Assembly: GCA_900752845.1 (NCBI GenBank)
Contig: CAADWU010000131.1
Location: 1-7,550, forward strand
Length of the DNA: 7,550 bases
DNA from: Candidatus Gastranaerophilales bacterium
Lineage (GTDB): Bacteria; Cyanobacteriota; Vampirovibrionia; Gastranaerophilales; Gastranaerophilaceae
Direction of reading: 5' to 3'
The position numbers and the translations under genes are program-made. Numbering within the stretch: the first letter of the stretch is position 1; each line of letters starts with the position of its first letter. Of the stretch, positions 4,765 to 7,550 are shown in pieces. The notes beneath the pieces are model-generated. The model made no database searches and was not told the DNA's origin. It saw only the letters and a list, made by a program, of their open reading frames with translations.

Positions 4765-7365
4765 TTAAGCTTCTTTTTTGAAGACGATTTCATCATTATC
4801 AACATCAATAATTATCTTGTCGCCTCTAAGAAATTTTTGTGAAAGAATTTGTTTTGATAACGGATTTTCAATCAATTGTCTGATTACACGTTTTAGCGGT
4901 CTTGCGCCGTATACAGGGTTAAAGCCACGTGTGGCAAGGAATTCTTTAGCTTCAGGAGTGATTTCAATATCAATTTCCTGATCTTTCAAGAGTTTTCTCA
5001 GGTAATCCATTTGGATATCCACAATTTGAGATAACTCTTGTAAATTTAAAGCCTTAAAGAAAATTGTTTCATCTATTCTGTTTAAGAATTCAGGTTTAAA
5101 TCTGCTTCTTAAAACTTCCATAACTTTGTTTTTGGTTTCTTCAAAGTCGGTTTTTGAAACAAGACTGTTTAAAGTGTTTTCAAGAATAATATCACTTCCA
5201 ATATTACTTGTCATAATAATAAGAGTATTTTTGAAGTCAACTGTCCTTCCTTTAGAATCAGTTAATCTGCCGTCATCAAAGATTTGAAGCATAATATTAA
5301 ACACATCAGGGTGAGCTTTTTCAATTTCATCAAAAAGCACAACAGAATATGGTTTTCTTCTTACAGCTTCTGTCAACTGACCGCCTTCATCGTAACCGAC
5401 ATATCCCGGAGGAGCTCCGACAAGTCTTGAAACATTATGTTTTTCCATATACTCAGACATATCAATACGGATTAATGCATCTTCATCGTTAAACATAAAT
5501 TCAGCAAGAGATTTGGCAAGTTCTGTTTTACCAACACCTGTAGGCCCTAAGAATAAAAATGTACCAATAGGTCGTTTAGGGTCTTTCAGCCCTGAACGTG
5601 CACGACGGATAGAATCTGCAACGACTTCTACAGCTTCCTCCTGACCTATTAATCGTTTATGAAGAATATCTTCCATATTAATAAGTTTTTGTTTTTCACT
5701 TTCAACAAGTTTATTCACAGGAATACCGGTCCATTTGCTTACAACATTTGCAATATCGTCTTCATTAATTTCTTCTTTGAGAAGTTGGTTTGAGGTTTTT
5801 TCTTTATTTTGAATAGCTTTTAACTGTTTTTCAAGTTCCATAAGCTTTCCGTATTTAAGTTCTGCAGCTGTTTGCAAATCAACATTACGTTCGGCTTCTT
5901 CAATTTGATTTCTTACTTTATCAATTTCTTCTTTAATACCTGCTTCTCCCACAATTGAAGCTTTTTCTTGTTCCCATTGTGTTTTCATTTTTGATATTTT
6001 TTCATCAAGTTCAACTATCTGGTTTGAGATATCTGCAACTTTAGCACGTGCTTCATCATCGTCTTCCTTTTTCAAAGCTTCTCTTTCAATTTCAAGTTGA
6101 ATTTTTTGGCGCATCATTTTATCTATTTCTTCAGGCATAGAATCTATTTCAATACGCAAAGAAGAAGCAGCTTCATCAATCAAATCAATAGCTTTATCCG
6201 GCAGAAATCTGTCTGTAATATATCTGTCAGAAAGTTTTGCAGCCTCGATTAATGCACTGTCCAAGATACGAATTCCATGGTGTACTTCATATTTTTCCTT
6301 TAACCCTCTTAAAATGCTTATAGTATCTTCCACAGACGGTTCGCCAACCATCACAGGTTGAAAACGTCTTTCCAGTGCAGGGTCTTTTTCAATATATTTT
6401 CTGTACTCATTAATTGTAGTTGCACCTATAGTTCTTAATACACCACGTGCAAGCATTGGTTTTAATAGGTTACCCGCATCCATAGAGCCTTCTGTAGCTC
6501 CGGCGCCTACAACTGTATGAAGTTCATCTATAAACATTACGATTTCACCGTTAGATTCTTCCACCTCTTTTAACACAGCCTTCAAACGTTCTTCAAACTC
6601 ACCTCTGAATTTAGCACCTGCTACAAGAGCTCCTAAATCAAGCGAGATTAATTTAACATCTTTTAGACTTTCAGGGACATCACCCCTTACAATACGTTGG
6701 GCAAGCCCTTCAACAATGGCTGTTTTACCAACACCCGGTTCACCTATTAGAACAGGGTTGTTTTTTGTACGTCTGTTTAATACCTGAATTATACGTCTGA
6801 CTTCTTCGTCACGGCCTATAACAGGGTCTAATTTACCTTTTCTTGCAAGAGCAGTTAAATCTGTTGAATATTTTTCAAGTGCTTTCATATTTTCTTCTGC
6901 ATTTTTATTATCCACTTTTTTATTACCTCTTATTTTTTTCATTACATTTAAAACAGTGTTTGTGTTTACATTGTAATTTCTCAAAAGAAGCTGCATCTCA
7001 CTGTTTTCCAATCTTGTCATTGCAACGAGAATACATTCAATGCTAATGTATTCATCTTTAAATTCTTCTGCCTGCTGACCTGCAAGATTTAGCAGCTGAT
7101 AAGTCTGCGCAGACAAAAATACCTGACCGGACGGAGGTCCGGATATAGTAGGAAAAGAATTAATAACACCAACAACTTTATCAATAAAACCTTGATTTAA
7201 GAGTTTTAATTCGGTTAAATAATCTTTTATTATCCCTTCACCCTTAATCATTGCTAGCATAATATGTGCAGGCTGCAATTCAGAATTTTTATGCGATTGC
7301 ATTATAGCACCTGCTGAATTTAATATCTCTTGAGAATAATTAGTAAACTTTTCAAAATCTGGCAT
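4765..7365 (-). CDS. clpB: ATP-dependent disaggregase ClpB (Hsp100)
   Basis: ClpB is a cytosolic hexameric AAA+ machine that threads aggregated proteins through its pore together with DnaK/DnaJ/GrpE. Counting from ATG 7365 it has 866 residues, as usual for the family. Domains: N-terminal substrate domain (1-145); AAA1 with Walker A GEPGVGKT (208-215), Walker B VMFIDE (276-281) and arginine finger ERRF (332-335); coiled-coil middle domain (about 405-525), the feature separating ClpB from ClpA; AAA2 with Walker A GPTGVGKT (607-614), pore loop GYVGYDEGG (654-662) and Walker B VVLFDE (675-680); then the small C-terminal domain with RPLKRVIRQ. The AAA1 pore loop reads KFRGEFEERL, Phe where Tyr is common, a conservative change. 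No ClpP-binding (IGF-type) loop was noticed. The gene is alone in its transcript here. No CIRCE element is seen upstream, so its heat-shock control is not evident. Confidence 0.97.
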   Translation of the reverse strand: MPDFEKFTNYSQEILNSAGAIMQSHKNSELQPAHIMLAMIKGEGIIKDYLTELKLLNQGFIDKVVGVINSFPTISGPPSGQVFLSAQTYQLLNLAGQQAEEFKDEYISIECILVAMTRLENSEMQLLLRNYNVNTNTVLNVMKKIRGNKKVDNKNAEENMKALEKYSTDLTALARKGKLDPVIGRDEEVRRIIQVLNRRTKNNPVLIGEPGVGKTAIVEGLAQRIVRGDVPESLKDVKLISLDLGALVAGAKFRGEFEERLKAVLKEVEESNGEIVMFIDELHTVVGAGATEGSMDAGNLLKPMLARGVLRTIGATTINEYRKYIEKDPALERRFQPVMVGEPSVEDTISILRGLKEKYEVHHGIRILDSALIEAAKLSDRYITDRFLPDKAIDLIDEAASSLRIEIDSMPEEIDKMMRQKIQLEIEREALKKEDDDEARAKVADISNQIVELDEKISKMKTQWEQEKASIVGEAGIKEEIDKVRNQIEEAERNVDLQTAAELKYGKLMELEKQLKAIQNKEKTSNQLLKEEINEDDIANVVSKWTGIPVNKLVESEKQKLINMEDILHKRLIGQEEAVEVVADSIRRARSGLKDPKRPIGTFLFLGPTGVGKTELAKSLAEFMFNDEDALIRIDMSEYMEKHNVSRLVGAPPGYVGYDEGGQLTEAVRRKPYSVVLFDEIEKAHPDVFNIMLQIFDDGRLTDSKGRTVDFKNTLIIMTSNIGSDIILENTLNSLVSKTDFEETKNKVMEVLRSRFKPEFLNRIDETIFFKALNLQELSQIVDIQMDYLRKLLKDQEIDIEITPEAKEFLATRGFNPVYGARPLKRVIRQLIENPLSKQILSQKFLRGDKIIIDVDNDEIVFKKEA

Positions 7366-7374
7366 AAAAATCAA

Positions 7375-7380
7375 CTCCTT
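7375..7380 (-). promoter_or_regulatory. Ribosome-binding site deciding the clpB start
   Basis: On the minus strand AAGGAG ends nine bases before ATG 7365. An in-frame TTG at 7374 directly abuts this site and so cannot be the start it serves. The start is therefore the ATG giving MPDFEKF. Confidence 0.85.
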
Positions 7381-7462
7381 TTTTACATAACCTTATAGTT
7401 TAATTTTAACGTTATTTTTACAAAAGTCATTGAAATTAATTTTAAATTAATATTTACAATTA

Positions 7463-7491
7463 TTGACAAAATATTGAAAATGATAAATAAT
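7463..7491 (+). promoter_or_regulatory. Promoter of the second C-tract gene
   Basis: TTGACA (7463-7468), 17 bases, AATAAT (7486-7491): the same boxes and spacing as at 163-191, with 21 of 29 bases identical by eye. The predicted start is near 7498, giving a leader of about 15 bases. The long 5' UTR and hairpin of the first copy are therefore absent here. Confidence 0.7.
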
Positions 7492-7512
7492 AAAAAAAAG
7501 GAGGCTGATATG

Positions 7513-7550
7513 ATGAATTTTAAAGCATTAAGAGTTGCCCCCCCCCCCGA
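7513..7550 (+). CDS. Start of a second gene with the ALR(I/V)APPP C-tract leader, probably another pilin-like protein (cut by the right edge)
   Basis: Only 12 full codons are visible, MNFKALRVAPPP, followed by GA at the edge. Two ATGs are in frame, at 7510 and 7513. The second is preferred because GGAGG (7500-7504) lies eight bases before it, exactly as in the gene at 286, and because the two leaders then align residue for residue with MKQEALRIAPPP. The promoter and ribosome-binding site are copies of those of the first gene. That the remainder encodes a prepilin is an inference from this shared leader; no pilin motif is within the window. With its eleven C, the tract is in the phase that would be open in the first gene. 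The gene is divergent from clpB. Confidence 0.6.
   Translation, partial: MNFKALRVAPPP
7538..7548 (+). repeat. C11 homopolymer in the second leader
   Basis: Eleven C follow GCATTAAGAGTTG, against ten C following GCATTAAGGATTG at 298-310. The tract sits at the same codons (A-P-P-P, 9-12) of an otherwise differing leader. The two tracts differ by one unit, as expected for a slipping homopolymer. The downstream frame is outside the window, so its on/off state cannot be read. Confidence 0.75.

Noticed and set aside
7366..7374. TTG 7374 as the clpB start
   Set aside because: It abuts the AAGGAG site with no spacing. ATG 7365 has a nine-base spacing and gives the normal MPDFEKF start.
7381..7462. 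CIRCE/HrcA operator upstream of clpB, and the AT palindrome at 7435-7451
   Set aside because: No TTAGCACTC-N9-GAGTGCTAA pattern is present. The palindrome consists only of A and T in a very AT-rich spacer, so chance is likely.
1..7550. CRISPR array, tRNA/rRNA genes, insertion sequence or prophage genes
   Set aside because: No regularly spaced repeats, RNA gene hallmarks, transposase or phage motifs were found on either strand.

Overview
The window is AT-rich bacterial DNA with ordinary bacterial signals: Shine-Dalgarno sites, sigma70-like promoters and rho-independent terminators. The best guess for its source is a gut-type non-photosynthetic Cyanobacteriota of the Gastranaerophilales (Melainabacteria) group. 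The guess rests on the prepilin N-terminus (AFTLAEVLITLGIIGVVAA followed by MTMP), the Cys-rich C-terminal pilin half, and AT-rich codon use with conserved housekeeping genes. It is inferred from recollection of that lineage's pilins, not from a search.

Layout. 1-143 (minus): 5' part of a small unrecognised gene running off the left edge, apparently leaderless. 144-285: divergent regulatory region with a sigma70-like promoter and a long, possibly structured 5' UTR. 286-1163 (plus): a type IV pilin-like (pseudopilin) gene whose start codon is separated from the pilin frame by a run of ten C; as given, the gene is out of frame by one base. 1191-3035 (minus): glmS, converging on the pilin gene at a shared terminator. 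3190-3891 and 3891-4730 (plus): a two-gene operon of exported proteins, a small M48-type zinc metalloprotease and a two-repeat protein of unknown function, overlapping by one base. 4765-7365 (minus): clpB, converging on that operon at a second shared terminator. 7463-7550 (plus): promoter, ribosome-binding site and first codons of another gene that repeats the pilin gene's start, including a run of eleven C at the window's right edge.

The core genes are unremarkable: amino-sugar synthesis for the cell wall (GlmS) and protein disaggregation (ClpB). The interesting part is the matching pair of gene starts at the two ends. Both have TTGACA-N17-AATAAT, GGAGG eight bases before ATG, and 12 codons reading M-x-x-(E/K)-A-L-R-(I/V)-A-P-P-P, where A-P-P-P is written as a long C-homopolymer. 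With eleven C the first gene would read through as a 292-residue prepilin. With ten it stops after 16 codons, and with twelve it stops after about 24. This looks like a contingency (phase-variation) switch built into a shared leader of pilin-like genes. A homopolymer sequencing or assembly error, or slippage during expression, are the alternatives.
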